Shown piece after piece: positions 20,177-29,624 of a DNA stretch of 64,000 nucleotides. The notes below the pieces were generated by a model. It was not told the origin of the DNA, did not search any database, and saw only the letters and a list, made by a program, of their open reading frames with translations. Position numbers and translations under genes: made by a program. Origin of the DNA: Bifidobacterium sp. ESL0784 (lineage in GTDB: Bacteria; Actinomycetota; Actinomycetes; Actinomycetales; Bifidobacteriaceae); contig NZ_JAQTHV010000004.1 in NCBI RefSeq assembly GCF_029433295.1, positions 372,001 through 436,000 on the forward strand. The letters run 5' to 3'. Within the stretch, counting starts at the first letter, position 1; every line of letters starts with the position of its first letter.

Positions 20177-21233
20177 TAGCAACAACAACGAGCAAAAAAG
20201 CGGCGGTAAAGAACCGTACCGTTCCGGTTTTGTGGCTGTGGTCGGCAGACCGAACGTCGGTAAGTCCACGCTGATTAACTCGCTCATCGGCACGCAGGTC
20301 GCCATTGCGTCCTCGCGTCCGGAAACCACGCGTAAGGCCATTCGTGGCATTCTGACCACCGATAACGCCCAACTGGTGCTGGTCGATACTCCCGGCATTC
20401 ATCGCCCACGTACGTTGCTTGGCCAACGCTTGAACGATGTGGTGGACGATTCGTTGAGTGACGTGGACGAGATTGCGTTCCTGCTGCCCGCCGATCAGGA
20501 GATCGGACCGGGGGACAAGCGCATTCTGAGTCGTCTGCGCAGTGAGTTCGCTCGCAAAGTTGATGCCGGCAAAAACGGCGGAAAAACCGATAACAACAAA
20601 AACGGCAACGGTTCGCAAAATAACAAGCAGGAAAGCGGCCACGAGCAGGGCAAGTTTGTCTGGAAAGTGCCGCTGATTGCCATTGTCACCAAGATTGACG
20701 AACTCAACCGTCAGGAGCTGATAGCCAAGCTCATCGAAATCAGCCAGTTCGCCGACTTCACCGATGTGGTGCCGGTCAGTGCTCTGAATCATGACAACGT
20801 AGCCGAGGTCAAGCGCGTGCTCATCGAGAACATGCCCGAAGGCCCGCAGATGTATCCGGACGACCAGATTACCGAGGAAAAGCCGGAAGACACCATCGCC
20901 GAACTGGTGCGTGGTGCATTCCTCGAGGAGCTGGACGACGAGCTTCCGCACTCACTCGCCGTGGTCGTGGACTCCATAGACCGTCCGGGTGAATCAGACA
21001 ACCCGGAAACCGAGGACGGCAAGGCGCACGTCATGGTCTCCATCTACGTCGAGCGCGACTCCCAAAAGCCCATTATCATCGGTCACCGCGCCGAGCACTT
21101 GGTCCAGGTCAAGAAGCGACTGCGCACCGCCGTCAACCGCATCGTAGGCCAAAAGTCCAAGCTCGACCTTCACGTAAAAGTCGCCAAAGGCTGGCAGTCC
21201 GACCCCAGGCAGCTGGAGCGGTTGGGCTTCTGA
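20169..21233 (+). CDS. era: GTPase Era
   Basis: Era is a GTPase that binds the 16S rRNA 3' end in 30S assembly. G1 is GRPNVGKST, G3 is DTPGIH, and G4 is TKIDEL; the C-terminal KH domain has VERDSQKPIIIGHRAEHLVQVKKRLRT and ends KGWQSDPRQLERLGF. Two oddities are visible. About 35 residues rich in Asn, Lys and Gly (residues ~130-165) are inserted between G3 and G4, making it 354 rather than ~300 residues. The KH loop reads GHRA where the family usually has GxGG. It ends in a good terminator. Confidence 0.95.
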   Translation: MTDSNNNEQKSGGKEPYRSGFVAVVGRPNVGKSTLINSLIGTQVAIASSRPETTRKAIRGILTTDNAQLVLVDTPGIHRPRTLLGQRLNDVVDDSLSDVDEIAFLLPADQEIGPGDKRILSRLRSEFARKVDAGKNGGKTDNNKNGNGSQNNKQESGHEQGKFVWKVPLIAIVTKIDELNRQELIAKLIEISQFADFTDVVPVSALNHDNVAEVKRVLIENMPEGPQMYPDDQITEEKPEDTIAELVRGAFLEELDDELPHSLAVVVDSIDRPGESDNPETEDGKAHVMVSIYVERDSQKPIIIGHRAEHLVQVKKRLRTAVNRIVGQKSKLDLHVKVAKGWQSDPRQLERLGF

Positions 21234-21249
21234 ATATCGATATGGGTCC

Positions 21250-21284
21250 AAACGTGCGCAATCCTCATCTGGATGCGCACGTTT
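21250..21284 (+). terminator. Rho-independent terminator after era
   Basis: AACGTGCGCA (21251-21260) and TGCGCACGTT (21274-21283), extended by an A-T pair, form an 11-bp stem with a 13-nt loop, followed by TTTCTGTT. Confidence 0.85.
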
Positions 21285-21414
21285 TCTGTTATAGGGGTCA
21301 TTGGCATCGGTAAGTTATCGGTTGGTTGATGACAATTTTTATGGTAGTGTTTGAGCTATTCGATTGCTTTAGACAGAGTTGTTGAAATGTCATCGCTGGC
21401 GGAAGGCTTACGTT

Positions 21415-22050
21415 ATGACACAAGAGGACGAGAAGGTTGATTCCGTGAGGAATAGCGAGGAAGCTGAAAACGAACCTGCTTACGATCCCGACGACAGAAG
21501 CACTTGGGACTATATTCCGTTTAAAGATCAGCTGACAGGCGTAGCTATCATCAATATGATTGAAGTGGTGATGGCCACTGTGCTGACATGGTTGTTAGGT
21601 TTGTTGCTGCATCTTGATGTGCCGGTTTCCGACATGCTGGAAGTCACCATCATCGGTGGTCTTATCGCTTCCATTCCGGAAGCTGCCGTCCAGACAGTGG
21701 TGTCGAAACGTGAACGTACCTGGGCTTCTCATAATTGGGGTTTGGTGATAGCCAATATCCTGATATATTGCATTGTTCTGTTGGTTACTGCCTATCTGGT
21801 CAATCATCAAGGCTATTGGTATGCCATCGTCATCGTTGCGACACTAGTCGACGCTGTGATGGGTGTGTGGTCGAATACTGCAAAGCCGGAGCCTGGTATG
21901 ACCGAAAAAGAGAGCGAACTCTACCGCGAAGCCGAGCTGAAGAAATACACCGATGAGAATTTCGGCCCTGAAGCAAGCCAGCTTGAAATGATGGACCGCT
22001 ACAACAAGAAACATGGCATCAATAAGATTAATTGGCATCGCAAGGCATAG
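21415..22050 (+). CDS. Membrane protein of unknown function
   Basis: I do not recognise this 211-residue protein. It has an acidic N-terminus (residues 1-40), about four transmembrane segments (near 45-70, 75-95, 110-132 and 137-155) and a charged C-terminal tail with MTEKESELYREAELKKY. An in-frame TTG at 21379 lacks a ribosome site; GGAAGG at 21401-21406 lies 8 bases before the ATG at 21415. The gene stands alone between the era terminator and a convergent ABC importer operon. Confidence 0.75.
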   Translation: MTQEDEKVDSVRNSEEAENEPAYDPDDRSTWDYIPFKDQLTGVAIINMIEVVMATVLTWLLGLLLHLDVPVSDMLEVTIIGGLIASIPEAAVQTVVSKRERTWASHNWGLVIANILIYCIVLLVTAYLVNHQGYWYAIVIVATLVDAVMGVWSNTAKPEPGMTEKESELYREAELKKYTDENFGPEASQLEMMDRYNKKHGINKINWHRKA

Positions 22051-22229
22051 TCACGTTGGAATTTGTATTAGTCTGTTCTGTTTAAAGCGCGAGCAAAGGC
22101 ATAAATCCGATGTGTTTCAAGTCAACGGTATGACGATATAAGCCACCGATTTCAGTATTCGAAGAGCATGCCGCTGTCGTCTGATGTCTACTTCGTCGTT
22201 TGCGAGAAAAGTATTTAGCTTCGTAAACA

Positions 22230-22274
22230 GTTGTACCCGTTAATTCGTAATCAAAGCGAATCAGCGGGCACAAC
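22230..22274. terminator. Hairpin between convergent genes
   Basis: GTTGTACCCG (22230-22239) pairs with CGGGCACAAC (22265-22274) apart from one A-C mismatch, and an inner ATTCG/CGAAT stem (22243-22247 and 22257-22261) continues it. It lies between the end of the membrane protein and the end of the binding-protein gene and may terminate either transcript. Confidence 0.5.
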
Positions 22275-22322
22275 TTGTAGTGATCGATTATTTTTTGACT
22301 TAATTGTCAGGCCAGTGAATGA

Positions 22323-23228
22323 TCAGATCTTGCCGCCTTCCACGACGATGTCATCGGGGTTGGAGGAATCGCCGTAGACCGGTTTCAGGGTTTGGTCGTA
22401 GTCCTTGTGGAAGAACTGTTCCTTGCCAAGCTTCACGATTTCCTCGTTGATGTAGTTGAGCAGAGCCTTGTTGCCCTTCTGTACGGCAGGGGCGATGGGC
22501 TGTTCGTCGCCAAGCTTGGTGATGCCGACGGTGAAGACCTTGTTGGCCTTGGCCCAGGCAAGCACTTCGGTGTTGTCGGTGCTCATCGCGTCTCCGCGGC
22601 CGTCGAGCAGGGCGTTGTAGGCGTCCGCATACTGGTCGTACTTCTGCAGCTTGATATCAGGATACTTGGCGAAGTACGGTTCGGCGGTGGTGCCTTTGGC
22701 GATGATCAGCGTCTTGCCCTTGAGTTGGTCGACGCTTTTGATTGGCTTGGAGTCGGGGGAGACCACGCCCAGCGCGACCTTCATATACGGCTTGGCGAAG
22801 TCGACCTTCTCTTCACGCTCAGGGGTGACGGTGAAGTTGGCGAGAGTGACGTCGACCTTGTTGCTGGCGAGCACATCGACGCGGGCCGCCGGGTCGACGG
22901 TGGTGTATTCGGGCTTCACACCGAGGTCTTTGGCCAGACGCTCGGCGAAGACGATGTCATAGCCTTGGTTCTTGCCGTCCTTGTCGACGTAGCCGAAAGG
23001 CGCCTTATCGGAGAATACCGCGACCTTGAGCTTGCCGGACTTCTTGATCTGGTCGAGGGTGCGCGCGGTCTGTTGCTTTCCTGCGCCGGTAGAGCTGGAA
23101 CCGGAATTGTTGTCGCTGCCGGGGGTTGCCCCGGATGGGCCGCATGCCGCGAATCCTGCCAGCATAGCCACTGCTGCTGCCGCTGAGATTGCTACTTGTG
23201 CTGTGCGTTTCAATACGTTCGTTGTCAT
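22323..23228 (-). CDS. Amino-acid ABC transporter substrate-binding lipoprotein
   Basis: A 301-residue family 3 extracellular solute-binding protein. The signal peptide ends in the lipobox FAAC with the lipid-modified cysteine at residue 29, followed by a Ser/Gly linker. The mature protein has the family pattern LKVAVFSDKAPFGYVDKDGKNQGYDIVFAERLAKDLG and DVTLANFTVTPEREEKVDFAKPYMK. It delivers a polar amino acid (glutamate, glutamine, aspartate or cystine type; not resolvable) to the permease encoded upstream on the same strand. It is separated from the ATPase gene by 340 bases containing a small reading frame and RNA structure. Confidence 0.9.
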   Translation of the reverse strand: MTTNVLKRTAQVAISAAAAVAMLAGFAACGPSGATPGSDNNSGSSSTGAGKQQTARTLDQIKKSGKLKVAVFSDKAPFGYVDKDGKNQGYDIVFAERLAKDLGVKPEYTTVDPAARVDVLASNKVDVTLANFTVTPEREEKVDFAKPYMKVALGVVSPDSKPIKSVDQLKGKTLIIAKGTTAEPYFAKYPDIKLQKYDQYADAYNALLDGRGDAMSTDNTEVLAWAKANKVFTVGITKLGDEQPIAPAVQKGNKALLNYINEEIVKLGKEQFFHKDYDQTLKPVYGDSSNPDDIVVEGGKI

Positions 23229-23312
23229 GATTCGTTTCTTTCTTTTCTTTTACTAAGTATTATCAAATAGAGATATAGAGGTGTTGGTCGTATATAAAGG
23301 AGCAATGGAATA

Positions 23313-23324
23313 TTGGAATTCCAA
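23313..23324. promoter_or_regulatory. 12-bp palindrome, possible operator
   Basis: TTGGAATTCCAA is perfectly self-complementary and lies ~85 bases before the binding-protein start codon. It could be a dimeric regulator site; no regulator is encoded nearby. Confidence 0.35.
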
Positions 23325-23336
23325 CGTTTCGTGTGT

Positions 23337-23391
23337 TTGCCAATTACAGGTCGAAACCTGCATATCTTCTGTAAAACGTGAATATTGGCAA
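23337..23391 (-). promoter_or_regulatory. Foldable leader upstream of the binding-protein gene
   Basis: ATTGGCAA and TTGCCAAT (23337-23344 and 23384-23391) form an 8-bp outer stem. Inside, CAGGT/ACCTG closes a TTCG tetraloop (23347-23360 on the coding strand). An alternative TACAG/CTGTA pairing (23345-23349 and 23369-23373) would use some of the same bases, so the two folds exclude each other. Confidence 0.45.
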
Positions 23392-23421
23392 GACCGGCAT
23401 ATCAAATCTGATTGATGCAGA

Positions 23422-23520
23422 TCAGCGAGACATGGAGGCCATGAGTTGACATCGGTTCGACTCCGTGGTGCTGCACATTGCTGCCACCACGCGCATATTC
23501 GGTATGTTCCGGTTCATCAT
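23422..23520 (-). CDS. Possible 32-residue leader peptide
   Basis: A short reading frame starts ATG-ATG 5 bases after GGGAGG (23526-23531 on the complementary strand), one of the best ribosome sites in the window. The peptide begins MMNRNIPNMRVV, contains CSTTESNRC, and ends QLMASMSR. It has six methionines and two cysteines in 32 residues and no membrane segment. It lies between the ATPase and binding-protein genes, just ahead of a foldable stem region, which is the layout of a translated leader. A chance reading frame remains possible. Confidence 0.45.
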   Translation of the reverse strand: MMNRNIPNMRVVAAMCSTTESNRCQLMASMSR

Positions 23521-23568
23521 TTCGACCTCCCTTTTTCTTCATTCGTTGATGCCGGTAAAAACTATCAG

Positions 23569-24421
<853 letters not shown>

Positions 24422-24429
<8 letters not shown>

Positions 24430-25096
24430 GAGCCCACCTCTTTTCAAGCCTTCTGGCCACAATCGACAGTGGCCAGCATACGAAGAAATACATGAAGAAG
24501 ATCACGCCGTAAATCCACAGCGTCGCATCGGGATATTGGAAACGGTTGGCATCGATGATCTGCTGGCCGACTTTGATAACTTCGATGACGCCGAGAAGCG
24601 CAGCCAAGGATGTGGTCTTGACGATACGGGTAATGAGATTGACACTGGCCGGAAGCAAACGGCGCAAAGCCTGCGGAAGAATGACCCTGCTGAAGGTCTG
24701 CCACGAATTGAGACCAAGCACCTGAGCGGATTCATACTGCGTTCGCGGTATCGATTCCAGCGCGCCACGTACCAGATCACCAAGCTCGGCCCCGCCCCAA
24801 AGTACAAAGACCAATACGCAGGCACCAGTGGCGTCAAGGTTCCAGTTGAATGCTCGCGCAAAACCGTAGAAGGCGATGAACAGCAACGCCAGCTGCGGCA
24901 TGATACGGATGAAATCAAGATAGACACGCATAATGAAGCGCACAATCGGGTTGCGCAACGTCATCAGCCAGCCGACGACAAGCCCGACCGGCAGGGAAAG
25001 CAGGACGGAAACCCCGGCTATCCAGATGGTGACCCACAAACCTTGCAGCAAGCGTGGGAAGACGCCCGGTTGCAACAGTATCTCAGCGCCGTGCAT
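24422..25096 (-). CDS. Amino-acid ABC transporter permease (second)
   Basis: A 224-residue HisM/GlnP-type inner-membrane permease with about five helices and the EAA loop ESAQVLGLNSWQTFSRVILPQALRRLLP. It would pair with the permease encoded immediately upstream to form the heterodimeric channel. It overlaps that gene by 14 bases and the ATPase gene by 8 bases, so the three are translationally coupled. Confidence 0.9.
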
Positions 25097-25736
25097 AGTC
25101 GGACCTCCTCTCCAAGACCGTGCCGATAATCGAAATCGGCAGAAGGATGATGAGGTAGGTGACGATGAGCAGCGTCAGAGATTCGTAAGTGTTGTAGGTC
25201 TGCCCCATCAGGTCCTTGGTGACGTACATGACGTCGGCCAGCGCGATGGCGGAGACCACTGAGGACTCCTTGACCAGGAAGATGATGTTGGCCACCACGC
25301 CCGGAATGGCGGTGGAAAGCGCCTGTGGTACCGTGACATGCATGAGCATCTGTGAGGGGCTGAATCCGAGCACTTGCGCCGATTCCCGTTGGACTTGCGG
25401 AACCGCCTCGAACCCTCCGCGCAACGCTTCGGCCATATACGATCCGCCGAGGAAGGTGAGACCCACGATCGCGCAGGTTTCGGCTGACCACGAGACGCCG
25501 AGTTTCGGCAGTCCGAAATAGAGGAAATACAACTGAACCAGCAATGGTGTATTACGAGAAAGTTCGATATAGATGCGAACGATCTGCTTTACAATCGGGA
25601 TATTGGCGGCTTCGATTGCTGCGCATACAATACCCAAGACGATGCTGAAAACAATGCCGAAGAACGAGATGAAAACGGTCATGTAACCGGCATTCACGAA
25701 GTAGTGGGCGTTATGGGCTATGAAGCTCCAGTCCAT
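25083..25736 (-). CDS. Amino-acid ABC transporter permease (first)
   Basis: A 217-residue permease of the same family, with five or so helices and the EAA loop ESAQVLGFSPSQMLMHVTVPQALSTAIPG. SRNTPLLVQLYFLYFGLP is the typical conserved segment. GGGAGGG lies 6 bases before the ATG. It is the first gene of the importer operon, with a probable promoter at about 25840. Confidence 0.9.
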   Translation of the reverse strand: MDWSFIAHNAHYFVNAGYMTVFISFFGIVFSIVLGIVCAAIEAANIPIVKQIVRIYIELSRNTPLLVQLYFLYFGLPKLGVSWSAETCAIVGLTFLGGSYMAEALRGGFEAVPQVQRESAQVLGFSPSQMLMHVTVPQALSTAIPGVVANIIFLVKESSVVSAIALADVMYVTKDLMGQTYNTYESLTLLIVTYLIILLPISIIGTVLERRSDYARR

Positions 25737-25779
25737 GGAGACCCTCCCGACTTCGTTATGGAAAACTTACTCGTTACCA

Positions 25780-25842
25780 GTGCCATAGCTGAACAATTGT
25801 CGAAATTTCAATGAGCTTCAATTCGTGGCACTCGTTATTATA
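25780..25842 (-). promoter_or_regulatory. Promoter -10 box and structured leader of the importer operon
   Basis: Reading on the minus strand, a consensus TATAAT occupies 25842-25837. No good -35 is visible. Just downstream GTGCCA (25831-25826) pairs with TGGCAC (25785-25780), with smaller AGCT/AGCT and ATTG/CAAT pairings inside. The stem would form the first ~50 bases of a ~95-base leader. Confidence 0.4.
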
Positions 25843-25942
25843 GTAGACGCGAATCCTCAAAAATGCACGCATTGTGCCATATGAATAACTGATAGGGTGC
25901 TATTAGCTGGCACTGAAATCCTAAATGCTCATTCAAAACAGA

Positions 25943-25977
25943 AGCGGCCACCGATGAAAATCCCATCAGCGGCCACT
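25943..25977 (-). terminator. Terminator after the acyl-CoA synthetase gene
   Basis: A 14-bp stem (three G-U wobbles) between 25964-25977 and 25943-25956 with a 7-nt loop is followed, on the minus strand, by TCTGTTTTG. It lies 30 bases after the stop codon at 26007. Confidence 0.75.
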
Positions 25978-26006
25978 CCGAGTTAATAGACATTCCTGCT
26001 TTTGGT

Positions 26007-28049
26007 TTACTTCTTCTTTGTGTACATCTGTGTGTTGAGCAGGTTGGCGTAGTGCCTGATGACCGCTGGGCGGATCACCTTCATGGAAGCGGTTAGCATG
26101 CCGTTTTCCTGGCTGAATTCTTCGGGCAACAGGATGAACTTGCGCACGGATTCCGCTCGGGAAACGCCTTCGTTGGCCTTGTCGACCCATTTCTGGACTT
26201 CCGCGCGCACAACGGCGTTCTTGCAGGCTTCTTCCATCGACATGTCTTGGTCGAGACCGGCCGCGTCTAGCCACTGGCGCAGCGAAGGCTCATCAAGCGT
26301 GATGAGTGCAGAGATGAACGGACGCTTGTCTCCGAGTACCAAAGCTTGGGAGACGAACGGACAACGCTGGATGATCTCTTCGATGGGGCCTGGGGCGACG
26401 TTCTTGCCGCCGGCGGTGATGATGAGGTCCTTCTTGCGGCCGGTGATGTAGAGGAAACCATCGTCGCTCAAGCGGCCGAGGTCGCCGGTGGCGTACCAGC
26501 CGTCGGGAGTGAAAGCAAGTTCGGTGGCTTCGTCGTTCTTATGGTAGCGGTGGAAGACACAGGTTCCCTTGACCTGAATTTCGCCGTCTTCTGCCAGGCG
26601 GATCGAGAAGCCGGGGTAGGGGACGCCGACCGAACCTTCGTGGAAAGGGGTGCCTTTCGGGTTGAACGCACAGGGCGCGGTGGTTTCGGTGAGGCCATAG
26701 CCTTCGTAGGCAGGTACGCCGGCACCGCGGAAGAAGGCGAGCAGTTCCGGATCGAGCGGCGCTCCGCCGGCGACGAACCATTCGGCCTGACCGCCGATCA
26801 CTTCACGCAGCGACTTGTAGACAATCGGATCGAAGGCGGCACGGCGAGCTCGGGTGGCAAAGCTGGCCTTGCCTTTCTCGCTTATTTCCTTTTCGTATTC
26901 CTGGGCGGCGACCACGGCTGCGGCGAATGCCACCCCCTTGGCTCCGTTTCCGGCCTTCTGTGAGGCGGCGTTGTAGACCTTCTCCCACACGCGGGGCACA
27001 AGGATGGTGACGACGGGCTTGGCGACCTGCAGGTCGCTGATCAGTGTCTTGATGCCGCCGGCGATGTAGATGCGCAGGTCGCTGGCGACCACGATGTAGT
27101 TAACCGCGCGGGCGAAGGTGTGTGCCTGTGGCAGGAAAAGCAGCACGGACTTGCCTTTCTGGTGAAGCAGGCCGGGCATATAGTCACGCAGGTTCAATGC
27201 CGTGGTGCAGTAGTGTTCGTGCGTCATTTCGACGCCTTTAGGCGCTGCCGTTGATCCGGAGGTGTACACGATGGAGCAAAGGTCGGTCTTTTTGATCGAA
27301 TCAATACGGGCGTCAAGTGTTTCGTCGGTCACCGATTTGCCGTAGTCACGCAGTTCGTCCAGAGCGCCGGCTTCGAGATTATAGATTTTTTCGAGGGTCG
27401 GGCAGTCCTCGACGGCACCGTCGGCCTTCTTGCGCATGTCATTGGTCTCGACGATGAGCAGACGGGAATCGGAATTGTTGACGATGTTGCGAATCTGCTC
27501 GGCGGAATCGGTGTCGTAAATGGTGGCGAGCACGCCGCCAATGGCCATGACGGCCGCGTCCACGACGTCCCACTCATAGGAGGTATGGGACATGAAGGAG
27601 ATACCATCGCCCTTGCCGATCCCGTAATGCATCAGGCCCTTGGCCACGCTGCGGACATCGGCCAAGAACTCATTGGCTGTTTTGGTGACCCATTTGTTGT
27701 CGGCTTTGAACGTGTAGAGCGGGTCGTCGCCCATGCGTTCAGCGCGTTCGACATAAAGGTCGTAGATTGACATATCGTCGTCAATCGGTGGATTGCCGGG
27801 AGTGGTGACGGTCAAAAGGCCGGTTTTGTCGTCGACGAAAAGCTTGGTCGGGTAGCCAGGGCCCCATTCGTGGCTGTGCGGCAACGTTGAATAATCGACG
27901 GGCTTGACAGTGGCGAGATGGCGGTCATCGTTGAAATCCGGGGTCTCTGGATCCTCGGTGTTGACCGGGTGCTCGAAACCGTTCCCCAAATGGAAGGCCT
28001 TCTGACTCAGCTTCAGCGTTTCCTTTTTCAGTGAATTGATGACTGACAC
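26007..28049 (-). CDS. Long-chain acyl-CoA synthetase (AMP-forming)
   Basis: A 680-residue adenylate-forming enzyme that activates fatty acids to acyl-CoA via acyl-AMP. The AMP-binding P-loop is IVYTSGSTAAPKGVEMTHEH, followed by GYGLTETTAPCAFNPKG and WYATGDLGRLSDDGFLYITGRKKDLIITAGGKNVAPGPIEE. The start is a GTG with GAGGAG 7 bases upstream. Bifidobacteria lack beta-oxidation, so it more likely supplies acyl-CoA for lipid remodelling or exogenous fatty-acid use (inference). It is a single gene with its own terminator. Confidence 0.92.
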   Translation of the reverse strand: MSVINSLKKETLKLSQKAFHLGNGFEHPVNTEDPETPDFNDDRHLATVKPVDYSTLPHSHEWGPGYPTKLFVDDKTGLLTVTTPGNPPIDDDMSIYDLYVERAERMGDDPLYTFKADNKWVTKTANEFLADVRSVAKGLMHYGIGKGDGISFMSHTSYEWDVVDAAVMAIGGVLATIYDTDSAEQIRNIVNNSDSRLLIVETNDMRKKADGAVEDCPTLEKIYNLEAGALDELRDYGKSVTDETLDARIDSIKKTDLCSIVYTSGSTAAPKGVEMTHEHYCTTALNLRDYMPGLLHQKGKSVLLFLPQAHTFARAVNYIVVASDLRIYIAGGIKTLISDLQVAKPVVTILVPRVWEKVYNAASQKAGNGAKGVAFAAAVVAAQEYEKEISEKGKASFATRARRAAFDPIVYKSLREVIGGQAEWFVAGGAPLDPELLAFFRGAGVPAYEGYGLTETTAPCAFNPKGTPFHEGSVGVPYPGFSIRLAEDGEIQVKGTCVFHRYHKNDEATELAFTPDGWYATGDLGRLSDDGFLYITGRKKDLIITAGGKNVAPGPIEEIIQRCPFVSQALVLGDKRPFISALITLDEPSLRQWLDAAGLDQDMSMEEACKNAVVRAEVQKWVDKANEGVSRAESVRKFILLPEEFSQENGMLTASMKVIRPAVIRHYANLLNTQMYTKKK

Positions 28050-28292
28050 GTGTGCACTCCTCGACCTTCTGTAGCGGCGTTATTTCAAGCAATAAAGCCA
28101 ATTCTATAGGATTTGCCACGTTTCGTCACCTTACGGTAGCGTAAGCGAGGCCATATATCGCAAGGCGACCGGGCGTCTATCCTGTTCAAGCTACGGGTGG
28201 CAGGAAATATTGCGATTGCTCGAAAACAGGCCGGAGGATTCGTCTTTTCGTTGTTGTCATGCGAACTGAAGAATGCATCTGTTATTGTGCTA

Positions 28293-29330
28293 TCAGTTAA
28301 AAACGATATATCCCGATAACCCCTTGGGTTTGTTGAGCTTGAATATTTTGCGCACGAAGGCTGTCACGGTTTTCCAATATCGTGCAGGGTCGGTGGAGGC
28401 GGACATCGCGTGCGCGGCCCCTGAAATCATCAGTTTTTGCCTGATAGGACTGGCACAGGCGCGGAAATTGCGTTCCAGGCTTGCTGGACTGACGAAATCG
28501 TCAGCGGAACCGTGGATGAACAGCATCGGAATCGAGGTACGGTGCAACGTTTCGACGCACGAGGCTTCCCTGAAATCGTATCCGGCGCGTCTGTGTGCGA
28601 TGGAACTCATGATTCTGATGACAGGCTTTGCCAGGAATGCCGGGGCATGGTACAGGTTACGGGCGTTGTAGAGGAATTGGTCTTCGAGACTGCTATAACC
28701 ACAGTCGGCGATGGCGGCCTTGACGTTCTTCGGCAGGTTCGGGTCACCTGCCGCAAGCATCACCGTTGCGGCACCCATGGAATTGCCGTCCAACAGAATT
28801 TGGGCTTTCGGGTCATTGCCCACGATAGTTTCTGTCCATTGCAGCAGGTCACGGTGTTCCAGCGCTCCCATACCGATATATTTCCCGCCGCTCAGTTCGT
28901 GGCAACGGCTGGCAGGGGTGAGGACAGTGAATCCTAGACCGGCGAATCGATGCGCGTATTTCGCCATTTCCTTGGGATCGCCGGAAAAACCATGACAGCA
29001 GATGGCATAAAGATGATGTGGGGGATTGATGCAATCCGGGTCAAGCATCCAGCCGTGCAGTTGCGTGCCGTCGGGCGCCTTCAATGTCACCCCTCGTTTG
29101 GCGTTGTCGAACCAGCGTACTGCTTCGGCCTCTTCTGCAGCATCGTGATGTGGCTGACGGGCGGCAAGAGTGGTGTCCGGGCGGTTGCTTTTGAACAGTG
29201 AACGTTTTGAGCCGGGTTCGAGCACGAAACGGAACAGATAATCAGCGGCGGCATAAAGACTACCTGCTACTGCCAAGCCACCGCAAAAAAGACCGACGGC
29301 CAACGTTTTGGCTTTACTGTGCTGAACCAT
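28293..29330 (-). CDS. Alpha/beta hydrolase, membrane-anchored
   Basis: A 345-residue serine hydrolase. The nucleophile elbow is LLDGNSMGAATVML (GNSMG), the oxyanion region is CCHGFSGDPKEMAKYA, the acid is in LFIHGSADDFVSP and the histidine in ISGAAHAMSAS. An N-terminal hydrophobic segment (residues ~10-30, LAVGLFCGGLAVAGSLYAA) suggests membrane attachment or export. A TTG at 29342 is in frame, but TTGGAG 6 bases before the ATG at 29330 decides the start. It resembles the BEM46/YqkD-type hydrolases; the substrate is unknown. Confidence 0.85.
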   Translation of the reverse strand: MVQHSKAKTLAVGLFCGGLAVAGSLYAAADYLFRFVLEPGSKRSLFKSNRPDTTLAARQPHHDAAEEAEAVRWFDNAKRGVTLKAPDGTQLHGWMLDPDCINPPHHLYAICCHGFSGDPKEMAKYAHRFAGLGFTVLTPASRCHELSGGKYIGMGALEHRDLLQWTETIVGNDPKAQILLDGNSMGAATVMLAAGDPNLPKNVKAAIADCGYSSLEDQFLYNARNLYHAPAFLAKPVIRIMSSIAHRRAGYDFREASCVETLHRTSIPMLFIHGSADDFVSPASLERNFRACASPIRQKLMISGAAHAMSASTDPARYWKTVTAFVRKIFKLNKPKGLSGYIVFN

Positions 29331-29422
29331 AACGGACTCCAATCTTTCTGGCGTAATGATGATGCAAATTAATGATACAAATTATAAAAGAGCAGGCTCA
29401 CAAATTTTTATTTTTCATTGAA

Positions 29423-29452
29423 TTCAGCGGATGTCTGCTTCAACGGTATAAT
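29423..29452 (+). promoter_or_regulatory. Candidate promoter of rplY
   Basis: A consensus TATAAT at 29447-29452 lies 170 bases before rplY. The best -35 at 18 bp spacing is the poor match TTCAGC (29423-29428). Confidence 0.35.
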
Positions 29453-29624
29453 TAAGAACGTTGTTTCGGCAGGTTTCATACCTGTTGCGCTTTGGCGAGG
29501 GGAAGCGATTCCCGTTATCGACTGGGCTGAATATGTTGGGTCTCTTTGAGGCTGCGGTTTCGGCGCGTCGGTGCACCGAGACAATGCAGTACATGATATA
29601 CACAAATCTCAAGGAGATTAGATT

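Larger units (their letters stand above)
23229..23568 (-). other. 340-base spacer before the binding-protein gene
   Basis: This non-coding stretch separates the ATPase and binding-protein genes of one importer. On the minus strand it contains, in order, a 32-codon reading frame with a strong ribosome site, a foldable stem region (23337-23391), the 12-bp palindrome TTGGAATTCCAA (23313-23324), and an AT-rich stretch before the start codon. This arrangement suggests separate regulation of the binding protein. Confidence 0.6.

Noticed and set aside
23422..23520. tRNA-like T arm (GGTTCGACTCC on the plus strand)
   Set aside because: Only three base pairs can form around the loop, and no acceptor, D or anticodon arm is present.
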